Below are positions 22,965 through 35,832 of a stretch of 64,000 bases of DNA, piece after piece; the first letter of the stretch is position 1, and every line of letters begins with the position of its first letter. Origin of the DNA: Cyrtodaria siliqua (Eukaryota > Mollusca > Bivalvia > Adapedonta > Hiatellidae). The translations under genes and the position numbers were made by a program. The notes below the pieces were generated by a model. That model searched no databases. It had not been told where the DNA came from and was given only the letters and a program-made list of their open reading frames with translations. The stretch spans positions 1-64,000 of the forward strand of contig JAWPHD010004373.1 of assembly GCA_037043455.1 (NCBI GenBank). Direction: 5' to 3'.

Positions 22965-23130
22965 ACCAGATAATTTGAAGTATATTACTTCAACAATAAA
23001 GAGGACATTTTTATCTCCACCTTCCATCATATTTTGTAAGAAAATTCAATTAAACCCTGTATAACTCTTTCAACAAGATTGCATGACAATGCATTTTATT
23101 TGAAGTACACCAATTTCCCATATATACTCG
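22965..23130. repeat. Dispersed repeat B, copy 2
   Basis: Second diverged copy of the unit at 21905-22130, in the same orientation about 1.07 kb away. Motif TTGCATGACAATGCATTTTA is shared. Confidence 0.6.
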
Positions 23131-23435
23131 TCTATGAAAGATAAACAACATATCAAACTATTTTATCATTTCAAACGCGAACGTCCGCCCAGGGGTTGGG
23201 GTCGTGGTGGGCCTACTGTAAAATGGAGTCATGTTTCCACTGTAATTATGTCTCAAATGGAATGATATGGTTACGGAAGGCAATGAATAGGATTTTGCTG
23301 CGTAAGTGGGGCAGCTCCCGTGGGCGCGTTGCCATGCTTACGTTCGGGTACACGCAGTTCCATTACCGTGATGGCCATGCGCTTATTTTGTGGTGTTCAT
23401 TGTTGTTTTAACGCTTCTTTTCTCGATTTACATCT

Positions 23436-24060
23436 CTCCATTGAAAATGGTAAAATAATATGACAAGAGAGATGATTTTAATTTTGATATTGTTGATTAT
23501 CCCCATTTAGATGGGGATGTTCCCCTTAGCTACTTCTATGTGTCTCAACGTTTTCGTTTTTCTAGAGCTTGTAATCGAGTTGAGGACATTAATATTCGTA
23601 ATCTTTGTATAACTAAAAACTACTACATCAGGGATACCGTTACCATAAACTTCCTTAAACCTTTGCAACATTTTATTATCGTAACCCTGATCTTCTTTCG
23701 AAATATAAAAGTAATTTAAGAACTCTTCTGCGACAAGGACTGTCATAACCTGACGTCTATGGTGACGTGATTTACAAACTTCGTAAGATCCTTGGTCATG
23801 ATCACTTTCATACAATCTTTGTTAAATTTGTTAAAAGGTTTATCAAAAGAGGTTATGACCCTATCATTTTGAAACGCACTGCATACTTGTTGGTGGACCC
23901 ATTTAAAGTTCGCCACTATGCTTTTCACTTTAATTATGCGATGACCGGACTGGCTGTGGACACTATGATGACGTCTACCTACATGTCTCACACAGCTATT
24001 ATCTCCCCTGAAAGCTCATGGACTAGAGACAAAAGGAAAACAGAAAATAATTATATTTTT
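23436..24060 (+). pseudogene. Decayed retroelement ORF C-terminal tail, copy 1
   Basis: With frameshifts and stops, the plus strand reads YDKRDDFNFDIVDYPHL and VSQRFRFSRACNRVEDINI, then KLLHQGYRYHKL, and on to YGDVIYKLRKILGHDH with RRGYDP-like and LVDPFKVRHYAF segments. This matches my recollection of the C-terminal region of a reverse transcriptase-like ORF repeated in many invertebrate genomes (DKRDDFNF... YGVYISQLIRFARAC...). The exact clade (LINE or Penelope-like) is not settled. Related tails occur at 31795, 39170, 41050, 42310, 46680 and 57460. This copy is clearly dead. It shares its 3' flank (TATTATCTCCCCTGAAAGCTC) with 31795. Confidence 0.55.
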
Positions 24061-25219
24061 TCTCCATTTCAGGCAATTTTTAATTTGACAAAGTGTTTTT
24101 TCTTTGCTTCAGCATACATCTGCTGAAGATACAGAAAATCCCACGTTGATATGAAGCACCACATATTCAGCTAGATAGCGTATGAATTTGGTATTTTTCA
24201 TAGCGTTCATATAAAAATGATCGAGGAAAAAAAACACCTCTCTAATGTTTGTATTTTATTGTTTTATATTACAGATCTTAGCAGTCCTGAAGATAGTAAA
24301 CCAACAACAAGGTCTGCTGGGCAGGTTTGAAGCAAGCTCATGTGTTGGAAACGGCTGTACAGTAACGCTATGGGGAAATTAATTGTGGTGTGAGACCTGA
24401 AGCAGCACATGGAATTTGTCTACAGTGACAGAGCTTGCATCGTGATGCAGGTAAGAGACCCTAAGCAATCAACATCATTTGCAAATGCAGCTGAGTATAA
24501 TTTAGATTTTTTGAATAATTATTTGATAATTCTGCAAGCTAAGATTGATTATGGTCATGCAAACAACAATCTCGGATGCATGTTTTGGGATGAGTCCCAA
24601 TTCGGTGTGAAACAGACAGACTTTGGAAGTCCTAACTATTCAGACAGCAAATAGTTTTACCTGATGGGGAGTCTACCAGTATGCATGCTCACAGATTAAT
24701 GTATATTTGCACGCATCCGTCTGTTTTACCCCGTGAATCGGGAGTAATAGACGTTTCCTACCTCTACCATAACTCAATTGCATCAGATCTGATCATCTTT
24801 CCTTGGAACCACCAGTAGCCGCAAAAAATGCAAACTTAGCCTGTTTGCAATGGTCATGGCCGGTACCAAAATTTCTGATTTTAAGGTTAGCTTTATTTCT
24901 TAGTGGGGACGACAGACTTGATCACTGATTTGTTTCTTATCCCACCCACCTTGAGTTAATATGTGTGTTTGCTAATTTTATACTTTGGCGTTGGATATTA
25001 TTTTTTTTGTGTTGCAGATGTTTTCCAGGGGCATGGAATGAATTCTAAAACATTATGTTCTTCTTTTAACAGGTTGTTACTTACCATTTGCAGGAGGACG
25101 TGGTGAGGTGGGTGGGGAAAGTTGAAGCTCGACCAACATGCCTTTTTTTGCGTCGCCATGCGTGAGCATGGCTGACTCTTTGGAGTCGTGTATACTGCAA
25201 TTTCTGAAAATGGAGTTTT
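24061..25219. other. Intergenic, no gene recognised
   Basis: Contains short open frames, one of 81 codons at 24409-24654 (starting MEFVYSDRACIVMQ). None has a recognisable domain, and no convincing exon borders were identified. Confidence 0.45.
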
Positions 25220-25640
25220 GGGTTGAGGAGCTTTACCGTTTTCGACATTGTAGTCCCCTTTAACTGTCTCTAATACAACTTAATTTGACAAGGTGACTGA
25301 CATGAACGTTATGTATACCGAGTAATATAACTACTGATTGTCAAATAATGAAATAATTGTAACTGTATACAGTATAAACGTGTCTTTTTTGTAGATTTAC
25401 CGAAATATTATGCGCATTAATACACCAGTTTTCGGACGAGGAGCTTTACGTACTTCGATACTGCACTTCGAGAATGTAGTTCCTTTAACTGCCTCAAGTA
25501 TAACTTAATTTAATAAAGTGACTAACATGAACGTTATATACCGAATAATATACCTACTGATTGTGAATAATTGTCATTGTATACAGTATATACGTGTCTT
25601 TTTTGAAAATGTACTTAAATACTATGCGCAATAATACACG
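25220..25640 (+). repeat. Tandem duplication of a ~210-bp unit
   Basis: Two adjacent copies share GAGGAGCTTTACG, AATGTAGTTCC, TTTAACTG, TGACATGAACGTTAT-like, CTACTGATTGT and GTATACAGTAT...CGTGTCTTTTTTG. They are diverged and indel-rich. Non-coding. Confidence 0.75.
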
Positions 25641-26590
25641 CATTAATATTTTATGAATAGAAAGTTTCAATAGCGTAGTTACCCGGATGTCGAACATCTC
25701 TTTAATATTAATTCATTTCATTCGATAGTGCAGCAGAAACTCGATAATTATCCATTCAATCAGAACTATTAATTTGAAAATGTACAATCATTGACGAAAA
25801 ATAAGAAATCAAATAACACATTTTCCGCCCAATTTCTAAACCAGTAAGCTTAACATGCCACTCATGCGTGGCCTACAGCGTGACCTAGATAATGAGCTTG
25901 ACCGTCAAATTGGGAACTAAATGTCCGTAAATATTGTAGTTATTGTGCCTAGTACTTTGAGAAATAGTAGAGCATCTACTACAAATAAATACACACGTTG
26001 ATGAAAGAATTTGTCAAGAAGTGCTCAGTTCTACTACCAACAACAACAAGGTAAACAAATCAAATAGTTAAAAGGGACACACGGCAATCTTTGCATTACG
26101 GTAAAAAGAAGAAGAAAAATCGAAATGTTTTGGAATTTACCCATGTAGTGTTTATTTCCTTGCTGGAATTCAATAAAAAATAATTATCTCACAGTGTATC
26201 AACAGGAAATCTATTGGAACATACAGTGCTCGAAAAGTAGGATAGCCCGATTCCCGGGACTCGATTGAATGTTTGTGAAATTTTCGGGCCGTAAAAGAGC
26301 GGTGTCATAGTAGTTCGGATGGTACATAATTTCGGATATTTTTTTTTTTTTTTTTTTTTTTTTTTACATAAACAAATAAGAAAAACTGTCCTTTACAAAT
26401 ACATGTTGGTGGAAAACATATATATATATGTATAGATACACATATAAAGTATATTTCTATTCATTATTTAAGGTGTAAGGAGTTCCTGGAATCCTACTTT
26501 TAAATGCTTTATAGTCTAGGCTCCTAACTCTTTAACTTGTAAGAAAGTGGTGACAAAAAGAAAAATATAGCCAGAGGAGGCCCTGATAGT
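25641..26590. other. Intergenic, no gene seen
   Basis: AT-rich sequence. At about 26073-26092 is a lone AAAGGGACACACGGCAATC end motif, identical to the termini of the 16186-18243 element. A 27-base poly-T run lies at about 26340-26366. Confidence 0.55.
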
Positions 26591-26596
26591 CTAATA

Positions 26597-26790
26597 AAAA
26601 AGAGTATGATAATGGACCTTTGGAAACGGCCGAGCACGACACATATGCAATATTGCCGTCTCGGTTTGATTGAGACTGTTCATGAGTGGTAGTGTAATAT
26701 GCTAGCTACCGCTCACGCCCTCTAGCCCCGGGTTGAACCTGATTAAAAATTTGGCTCCAAGTGTCGCTCAAGTTTCACCAAGTCGGCTCT
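26597..26790. repeat. SINE-like dispersed repeat D, copy 1
   Basis: Begins AATAAAAAAGAGTATGATAA, with CCTTTGGAAACGGCCGA, GATTGAGACTGTTCATGAG and CCTCTAGCCCCGGGTTGAAC. The same modules recur at 37880 and 49215 and, in a related form, at 43735-47300. The GGGTTGAACC string resembles a polymerase III B-box, so a SINE origin is plausible but unproven. Confidence 0.55.
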
Positions 26791-28739
26791 CATTATTATC
26801 GTTTGGCAAAAGTGCTAGTACTCTCCTTTGCATCGGTTTTAAATTACTATGTAATATTCTATTCTAACTTATTTGAAACAAAGTAGTAAATAAGTCCACT
26901 GACTAGGAGCATAAAGTGGTAGCAAAAAGAAAAATATAGTCAGGAGGTTCTGAGTTTGATTACTACATGTATACGTAACAAATGTGTGGTATAAAAGCGA
27001 ATAAAGACTCATTTCCAATAAGAAAATTTATTGGACCTTTCCATTCTAAATCAAGGCCTGTCCATTTTAAATCACGGCCTGTCCATTTTCAGAAGCAACA
27101 TTTACAAGCCCTGGGCCTGTCTCTTAAAATAATTTTCTGTGAGCACTGACTTACAATCGAAAACCAAAACCGACGTGGTTGCAAAAAATAATTCCGTCCT
27201 AAGTATTTTTCCAAAATTAGAAAAAATATTTTTTTCAATGTTGTGTGCCCAGATACCTGATCCCATTGGTGGAATGTTATGCAGAACAATTTAAATAAAG
27301 GATGTCAGCAAGACACCGTGCTTATAAACGTGTTTTTAATAAAAAACGAGGCCTTTAAAAAATTATTACTTTTGTACCCAGGTCATTCGACCTTATTGTA
27401 GTTTTTGCTCATCCTGTTTCTAACAAGCTTTTACCATGTTTTAAAAATGTGTTAAAGGTCGTTATGCTGTAAATAAAGCGAATGCTATTGTGTTTTACTG
27501 CTCTTCACCACTTATTAAATAAGTTGATGCAGTAATCAGAAGAAAATGCAATATACCAGATACTGATCCTACTCTGTTTGTTTACAGTTCATATATTTTT
27601 ATGGATATATTTTTTACTGATTTAATTGTTGATTAACTTTGCAATAACTTTTAACCATTCCTTTTCTTGTAGACGGATTTATATAGCTCAACTTCTCTTT
27701 CTAATAATTTTCTTTGTTTTCCTTAATATATACAATAAAATGTTTACAAACTGTATAAGCAAAGTAAGACAGATTTAAAAGAGCAGATGAGCTATATACC
27801 AATATTCACAAGAATATGTTTATCCACCAGTTATATTGATTTCTGCTTACAATTTGCATGCTCCAAGTACTCGCAATTAAAATAAAAAGTTGAACAACAT
27901 AACTACATTTCTGTTTCTTTCATACCACCCTGATGTAAATAGATACAAAGACAAAATGCTTCCTTGCTGGCACAATGATGAAACACTAAATTCAGTATCT
28001 CTGTCAGGAATATATCATCTTGTCAAAATGAGCAGCCTTTCAACTTTCTACGTGAACATAAAACCAGCAGGCCCCGTGTGGTTTCGGGGCAAAGAATAGC
28101 ACCACTGCAGATCCCGTTGGAAGAATATGTAGAGGGATAGAACACCCCCAAATTCATGTTCACTTTATCATTTTTTGTTCATGCTCATTAAAGGTCTTCA
28201 TCATGACTCCTGCATTGTTTCAGGTGCCATCTCGCTCAATTCACTAGAGCAGTGGCAGAAAAACAATAAACGTGGCTCCAGTATAAATAGAGTGTCTACA
28301 ATAGAATGTACAGCAACTCTGCAGTTCTGCAGGTGAGAAGATTCTAGGCCCATTCTCCATATTTTATCTTGATGTACATGGAGGATGAGCCAGGCATGTT
28401 CATTCCTGTTAGGCGCCATATAACCTTTCATGTGTTGGTGCGCCTTAAAACCCAATTCAATTCAATAAAACCAGCAGGTCAATCGATCTGTTTTATTTCC
28501 TTTGAACAAATGCGCGAGTGTCAGATTTATCAACAGTATTTCCGTTATGTACGCCAGTCACTTAACCTGACCATGCTTTGCTGGGTTGAACCAATACAGA
28601 CACAGATTCTTCACAAGTACCTAACAACGCATGTATCAATTTAGCTCGCTTACTCCAGTACAAAACAAATCTCATGTTCTAAGCAGCAACATTGCATTTT
28701 AATACGCCACACCTGTAAAATTTAAAATAACCTTTAACC
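26791..28739. other. Intergenic, no gene recognised
   Basis: Holds a three-unit tandem of GGCCTGTCCATTTTAAATCA-like repeats at about 27030-27095 and several short open frames (for example 69 codons at 27890 and 84 codons on the minus strand at 28201). No recognisable motif was found in them. Confidence 0.45.
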
Positions 28740-30623
28740 TCACCAAGAAGACAGACACTGTTCAATCTTGGTGACTCTCAGGACCTTCAGTCCTTTGATA
28801 TATGTTTCAGATTGATGCTGTTCATCGTAATTGTTAAAGTTCGCGACACGTTTCATGTACCTTGCTGATTTGTACGTATGTGTCCTTTGGCGAGTTTTGT
28901 CATACTCACTTTTCTTTTGCATACGTTTCAGAGCTGTCAATGCCTTGGTTCGAGCTGGAAGTGGAAATCCCAGTGCCCACCATCTTCGCCATGTTGGATT
29001 CAGCGCGACCCTCATTTACTCGAAGACCTGCGTTAAACTTACGAGCTTTGGCATTTCGTGGGTAAGTCGTGTCCTTGGGATTGGATGTATTAAATACTCG
29101 GTTGATTGCTTCATGTTCGTTTGTTGTGCTCTGGAAGCTAGTCGTCTTTAAACAGTCATCTCCAGGCCTCACTGATAATATCGCCTCTCTTAACAGGTTT
29201 CTGTCCTTAATCGACATGTCAAAATATTTCCTGGAATAAAGTCTTCCAGTTGAATGGGGGCTCACCGGAGCACGCAAAAGAATGTTTCGAGTAGGTTTCT
29301 CCGCACTGACCAGAGTAGCCTCTCAGGATTGAACTTATTATACCGGTCTGGAACTTGATCATCTTTTTTAAAACACCATCACAGACAAGATGTAAATTAG
29401 AGATCTCTGTTCTTACTCTGTGGCAGATGTCTCGTTGAAAGCGCACGTGCAAGTAAGAACGACCTCTTCTGGTATGCGCCATAAACATGTCATCACTGAA
29501 GTTAGTGGATTTGAGCCTGGTACACAGTCGCTTTGACAGATGAGTTGTATCTGCAAGCCTTTCCACAACAACGTCTTCTCCAAATTCAATCTGGGCATCT
29601 ACGAGTCCTCGGTGTGCCTGACTGTCGCCATCTGGTGTTAGTTTATCGATCAGTAGAGGCTGCTCGCTTTAAAGGATGGAGGTCATAATTCTGTGCGCCT
29701 CCCTCCTTTCTTTCCCAATAAAATCACACATGTTATTCTTTCGGCCTCTTTTGAGTTTGTTGTCAAGACTGTTGTGGTGTCCTGTCACCGCCAGATCGCA
29801 GTCCGTTGTTGTATTGACTGTCGATACTGCATGGTATTGCATGTTCTGCAATCATGCCACACATTTCATTCAGCAAGCGTAATTCTTGGCGTACTCCCTC
29901 AAAACCTCCCATTGCTACCTGTTCTGCTTTATCAGCAACCCAATTGCTTTACTTCTGCATGCCGCTTTCTGCAGGTAGTGACGTATGAAGGCATGCTATT
30001 AAAAACACGCATTACCTGGTTCTCAATTGATGTGTCCATAGCCACTGCTGGAAGTGATAGGTTAATGTTGGCAGCGTTTTGTCCTCTCTTACCTGTCTTA
30101 ACTTTCTGGTACAAATGGAAGTTTTTGCTCTGGTAACTACAGTTTGCACAAGTCAGTCTTTCTCTCCATGCAAACCCCCATTTTTTGTGGTAAGATAAAT
30201 CTAACTTCAACTTTTTATTGCAGGATGGTCGATGGTTTCGGTATTTGGAGTATGCCTCATAAAACATGTCTTCAGTCTTCCCGAAGTGAAATAATTGGTA
30301 AGTATTTAATTCCGCTGTTGGGTCCAGCGTACCAAGCTCTTCCTCATTTGGTCGCGGTCGTAAACTTGTAGAGTTTGGTACGACTTTATCAATGTTTTCC
30401 AACACAATCATTCCAGTGTCATTGGTAGAGAAAGCACTATCAAAAGTGTCCTTCTTAATTCTGCTCACTTTCTGTTTCTTTTCGCTAAGTGAATTAACCC
30501 ATTTCGGACTGTGCCTCTTGGCTCGCCGTTCACAGTATCCTTCTTCTTAAACTGGTTGTCTTTCATTCTTTCCTTCGCAGATTTAGTAATCTCCATGACA
30601 CTTGCTGCTGTTTGTTGATCCAT
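28740..30623 (-). pseudogene. Mutator-like transposase, broken
   Basis: Starts MDQQTAASVMEITKSAKER at 30623 and, after a frameshift, reads ERRAKRHSPKWVN. The segment 29932-30468 holds HKKWGFAWRERLTCANCSYQSK with a CxxC zinc-binding pair, KTGKRGQNAANINLSL and a hydrophobic stretch. Further on come CSIDSQYNNGLRSGG (a catalytic-Asp-type motif), DDCLKTTSFQSTTNEHEAIN and KALTALKRMQKKSEYDKTR. This order matches the 'Mutator-like transposase' proteins that are abundant in bivalve genomes, a DDE enzyme that moves MULE DNA transposons. At least four frame changes and several stops separate the segments (60 to 180 codons each), so it cannot make a full protein. Terminal repeats were not identified. Confidence 0.65.
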
Positions 30624-31794
30624 TCTGTATCTGAATTGGTAGATCTATGTAAAATCTGAAGTACTCTGTTTCTTGCACAATCTGTTAGCACACTTTATCT
30701 ATTCAAGCTGAACAGTTTTTCATTTCATCACAAGTGGTCAGTTTTTATTGTCGCCATGGAGCCAAGTGTATTGACATGTCATAACGTGAGAAAATTGTAC
30801 GCCAAAATCACGATCACCACAGGAAATGGCGGTATTTTATTTGGCGCGCTTTTCACAATTTTTCAAGTTATTCAACGTGCTGTTTTTGATATCTAAATCA
30901 TAGCGATATAAATTATATCTTTACACGGTATTATATGTTTTGAATCATTCCAGTTGTCTTTCGGGTATCTGGCATTGAGTTTTCTTTATTTTATATCTAA
31001 TTGATATCTAGTTGATATCTAAAATGTAATGGATATCATTACTGTTCTATTATAAGATGTGTTAGTGATTAATGAAGAAAGTGACAGGTGTTATATTTTA
31101 CACATTTATAAATGACCTTTCATTGTAAAGAAAATGGTCTTGATATCTGTTGACTGTCCTCCTTGAATGCTACTTTCCCTGTCCGATCTTTTTATATTTC
31201 TTGATATCTGGATGTCAAATATCTGATACCTCGAATAAAAATTTAGATATCTAAAATTTTAAAGGATCAATGGTTTACTCCACATGTGACATATAGCGTC
31301 TGTTGTGGTTATATTAATTATTTAATTAAATTTATCAGCATTCTTATTTCAGGTAATTGTTGAATATGAGCTTTTTAGTGAAATTAATTATTTTTTTAGA
31401 CTTTAATCTCGTTAACACGGATACAGATTTTTCTTTCTTATTTAGGTTACACTAGTTGATCATTTATGGTAACAGCTCATAAAATAATATTGTTTAAATC
31501 ATAATGTATTATAGCAGGTGACCTAATGGGATTATGGTGAAAATTTCATGAAGATTCAAGCGAAAATGGTGGAGTTATTACAAAAATACTATGTGGTGTA
31601 TAATCTCTTTAATATGTACTTTTATTCAGAACTTGTGTAATAACAGCGATACACTGACTCCACACATTTCAATAATTTCACTTCTGCATTTGATGGAAGC
31701 TTAATTTGGTCTTATTTTACAGGTATTGCATAGAGCTATTGTATATATTGTTGTAAATGAAATTGCTTAATTTGTTTTGGTTCTTCAGGTCTCA
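30624..31794. other. Intergenic, no gene seen
   Basis: AT-rich sequence with repeated GATATCTA motifs at about 31000-31030 and 31150-31260. No coding signal. Confidence 0.55.
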
Positions 31795-32310
31795 CACCTC
31801 TATTATCTCCCCTGAAAGCTCACGGACCTAGAGGCAAAAGGAAAACAGAAAATAATTCTATTTTTATTTTTGGTTGTTCACTTGTTGCTCTGGCTTCCGC
31901 CAAGTCACTAAGTACCTTCTTTGTGCCTTTTTAGGCTATTATTTTGTATTTATATATACACGAGCATCTTTGCATTTTACTTATATTGCCGATTAATGCT
32001 GCCTTTTTGGTTAGAGAACAGTTCATGGCGGGGATTTCTTTATTTACACTGACCTGTTTTATTGGGATGACAGTAGGGTAAGTGTGAGGTGTGGTGCACT
32101 CTAGAACCTGGTTAAAACCCCCAGCGGCCTTTTTTGCCACTGGCCGTTCCAAGGCGGTAGCCCTATTGTCAACTCTTTTGCGTTTGTGATGTCTTATTTG
32201 GCCTTTTATTCATCTTTAAAGTTGTTCTTTGTTTCTGTGTGTGTTTGTGGTTGACTGTCGTCCTTGAATTCTAATTTTCCTGTTCGATTTTTATATATGG
32301 GGTTGAGTAT
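31795..32310 (+). repeat. Retroelement 3' tail, copy 2
   Basis: Opens with the same CTCCCCTGAAAGCTCACGGA block as 23997. It continues with CTGGCTTCCGCCAAGTCACT, ATGGCGGGGATTTCTTTATT, GGTGCACTCTAGAACCTGG, CACTGGCCGTTCCAAGGCGG and TTTTCCTGTTCGATTTTTAT, all in the same order as the 42310 copy. It is a truncated copy of the same element, lacking the coding part. Confidence 0.7.
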
Positions 32311-32377
32311 CTTGTTTGATCCAGCCCTTTTAAGGACCACCTCATTCCCGATTCAGATATTGTCAAGTGTCATCCCT

Positions 32378-33060
32378 GTGTACTGATATAGTGGTATTAC
32401 ACTAATTACTTATGCTTCATATGTTTTCTGAATCTATGTACTGATACAGTGATATTACACTAATTACTTATGCTTTCTATGTTTTCTGATTCTGTGTACT
32501 GATATAGTGGTATTACACTAATTACTTATGCTTTATATGTTTTCCGTTTCTATGTACTGATATAGTGATATTACACTAATTACTTATGCTTCCTATGTTT
32601 TCTGATTCTATGTACTGATATAGTGGTATTATACTAATTACTTATGCTTCATATGTTTTCTGATTCTATGTACTGATATAGTGATATTACACTAATTACT
32701 TATGCTTTCTATGTTTTCTGATTCTGTGTACTGATATAGTGGTATTACACTAATTACTTATGCTTCATATGTTTTCCGTTTCTATGTACTGATATAGTGA
32801 TATTACACTAATTACTTATGCTTCCTATGTTTTCTGATTCTATGTACTGATATAGTGGTATTACACTAATTACTTATGCTTCATATGTTTTATGTTTCTA
32901 GATACTGATATAGTGGTATTAATCTTATTATTTATGCTTCCTATGTTTTCTGATTCTATGTACTGATATAGTGGCATTACACTAATTACTTATGCTTTCT
33001 ATGTTTCTGATTCTGTGTAATGATATAGTGATATTACAACAGTTACGTATGCTTTCTATG
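32378..33060 (+). repeat. 58-bp minisatellite
   Basis: About 11-12 units with spacing of 58 bp (TACTGATATAGTGG anchors at 32381, 32439 and 32497), each followed by TATTACACTAATTACTTATG and a TATGTTTTCTGATTCT segment. Neighbouring units alternate between TTCATATG and TTCCTATG or TTTCTATG forms. Confidence 0.92.
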
Positions 33061-34240
33061 TTTTTGGTTCTGTGTTGTGTGCTGGTATACTGACATTACA
33101 CTAGTTACGGATGCTTCCTGTGTTTTTATGTAATGGTATCCTGTTAATACAGACTAGTTAAGTATGCTTTGTATTTGTTGGCTCTGTGTTGTGTGCTGGT
33201 ATACTGGTATTAAACTAGTTACGGATGCCTCCTGTGTTTGTGTAATGATATACTGGTATTAAACTAGGTACGGATGCCTCCTGTGTTTGTATGTAATGGT
33301 ATACTGGTATTAAACTAGTTACGGATATCCCCTGTGTTTGTATGTAATGGTATCCTGGCATTACACTAGTTACGTATGCTTCCTATTTTTCTTGAATCTA
33401 TGCTGAGTAATGGTATGCTGGTATTACACTAGTTACGTAAGTTTCCTGTGTTTTCCGAGTATGTGTTATATGCTGGTATGCTGATATTATGCATTCTATT
33501 TTTTTTGGTTCTGTGCTGCGTTACGGATACCTCCTGTGTTTGTATGTTATGGTATACTGCTAAACTAGTTACGGATGCCTCTTGTGTTTGTATGTAATGA
33601 TATACTGGTATTAAACTAGTTACGGATGCCGCCTGTGTTTGTATGTAATGATATACCGGTATTAAACTAGTTACGGATGCCTCCTGTGTTTGTATGTAAT
33701 GGTATCCTGGCATTACACTAGTTACGTATGCTTCCTATTTTTCTTGAATCTATGCTGAGTAATGGTATGATGGTATTTCACTAGTTACGTAAGTTTCCTG
33801 TGTTTTCCGAGTATGTGTTATATGCTGGTATGCTAATATTACACAAGTTGCGTATGCATTCTATTTTTTGGATTCTGTGCTGTGTTACGGATACCTCCTG
33901 TGTTTGTATGTAATGGTATACTGGTATTAAAATAGTTACGGATACCTCCTGTGTTTGTATCTAATGGTATCCTGGTATTAAATTAGTTACGGATACTTCC
34001 TGTGTTTGTTTGTAATGGTATCCTGCTATTAAACTAGTTACGGATGCCTCCTGTGTTTGTGTGTAATGGTATCCTGGTATTACAATAGTTACGTATGCTT
34101 CCTATTTTTCTTGAATCTATGCTAAATAATGGTTATCGATTATAACACTAGTTACGTAAGTTTCCTGTGTTTTCCGAGTCAGTGTTATATGCTGGTATGC
34201 TGATATTACACTAGTTGCGTGTGCATTCAGTGCGTCTGCC
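33061..34240 (+). repeat. Diverged ~52-bp minisatellite with ~350-bp higher-order copies
   Basis: Continues the preceding array with units such as GTTACGGATGCCTCCTGTGT followed by TTGTATGTAATGGTATCCTGG. A longer composite block containing TTTTTCTTGAATCTATGCT occurs three times, at anchors 33391, 33743 and 34110 (offsets 352 and 367). A minus-strand 94-codon frame with repeated YHYIQTQEASVTS follows from the repeat and is not a gene. Confidence 0.88.
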
Positions 34241-35580
34241 TTGCATTCGGTAGGTCCAGAATTCAATTCCACTGGCCATGTTATACCAAAGACTTTAGAA
34301 ATGGTAGTAGACAATTGTAACTGTTTTCTGAAAAGCAAGTATGGTGCTATGACAGGTCGACCCGATGTCTGAATAAAATGACTCGGTGGGGTATCATGTT
34401 ACACAAGGGCGTGGTATCTCAGGTGTGGCAGCACTATATCTGCTTCAAGTAGACTGTAGATACACACAATCACTCACACATAATGTCGAGTCATCGGGTG
34501 GTTCTTCACGGAACTCTAATGGTAGAGGGACTCTAATCCTAATAATTAATCACGCCCGCACGTAAGCACGCACTGTATCAGAGAGGAACATACATTTGTC
34601 TTGTTTGCCTTTCTAAAAATTACCGTGTTTGCTTGAGAAACCTTCTTAATTCTAGTCAGACTGTCTTTTTAGTTAACACCCCAACTCCTCCCCCCCCCCC
34701 CACACACACCCCACTCTCACACACACAAACCCACCGCCTCACACCCCGCCTCAACTTTACATAATATCTAACAGTTTCTGAAATACCACAATTCCTCCAA
34801 AATAAAATATATTCTTACGAAATCTACTTGTTTCTACTTTCGTTCCAAATTTGAAGAAATGTCATGAAACAGTCTCCGACATGATCCTTTCTCCTGGAAC
34901 CCAGCCGAACTACTAATTCAGTACACTGTCATGTTGTATATGTCTGCATATTAAACTTGGTAAATATTACCTTCTATGAAAAATAAATAACCTATAATTT
35001 TATTATTTCAAAAGTTGATGTCTGGCCATGGGTTGGGTAGAAGGCGGAGGGGAGGGAAGGTTATGGTAATGTAATATGATAATAATACCTTTGAACAAAA
35101 TTTAACCAAATTTAGCGTAAAACGTCCATACATGTTAACGGGGGAGGCAAACGCAACATTATTTTTGTCTACGGCCCAATTTGGGTACAGCGTCAAATAT
35201 TGTGTTACCCTATTGATATGTGTGAAATTCAATAAGATTATGGCGACCTTGTCTTTTTACCTACTGATCGCAACAACAATATGGTTCCTTCTTTAACCAA
35301 GGGCAAAGTACCTATGCAATTTCATGATTGTGATTGTTATGGTTTCAAAATTATCACGTTGAATGTGTATTTATATTACATTATGCTGTTAGCTGACCAA
35401 CATTCGGAGTTCGGAATTCGGAAAGTGGAAGTGAAATTTAATTTTACTCAAGTGGGTATTCGCAGATAAGAGAAGACGATTTAAACTCGTTATTTGGCAA
35501 TTCCACCATATCTCCAATCAATCGTGACTTAAAGTGACAAAGCAAGAATAGTGCCAACGTATTCTTAGGCGGGTACACTG
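34241..35580. other. Intergenic, no gene seen
   Basis: Contains a C-rich/CA-rich low-complexity patch at about 34680-34750. Short open frames at 35008-35232 (minus) and 35281-35469 (plus) lack recognisable motifs. Confidence 0.5.
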
Positions 35581-35832
35581 TGTGTGGTGGGTGGGGGAGG
35601 AGACTCGTGTGTGTGCGGGATGGGGGAGGGGGCTCGTGTGGGGTGTGGAGAGGGGCTCGTGTGTGTATGGTATGGGGGAGGGGTCTCGTCTGTTTGTGGG
35701 GTGGGGAGGGGGCTCGTGCGTGTGGGGGTGGAGGAGGGGCTCTTTTGGTCTTTTGGTGGGGAAGGGGGATCGTGTGTGTATGGTGTGTGTGGAGGGGTCT
35801 CGTCTGTGTGTGGGGTGGGGAGGGGGCGCAAG
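35581..35832 (+). repeat. G-rich minisatellite (GTGTGGGGTGGGGAGGGGGCTCGT-type)
   Basis: About eight imperfect units, each with runs of three to six G followed by CTCGTGTGTGTG or CTCGTCTGTGTG. The strand asymmetry is extreme. Glycine-rich frames on the plus strand and His/Pro-rich frames on the minus strand are repeat artefacts. G-quadruplex formation is chemically plausible. Confidence 0.88.

Noticed and set aside
24409..24654. 81-codon frame starting MEFVYSDRACIVMQ
   Set aside because: No recognisable motif, no neighbouring exons and no repeat family match that I can see; kept only as a note in the intergenic entry.
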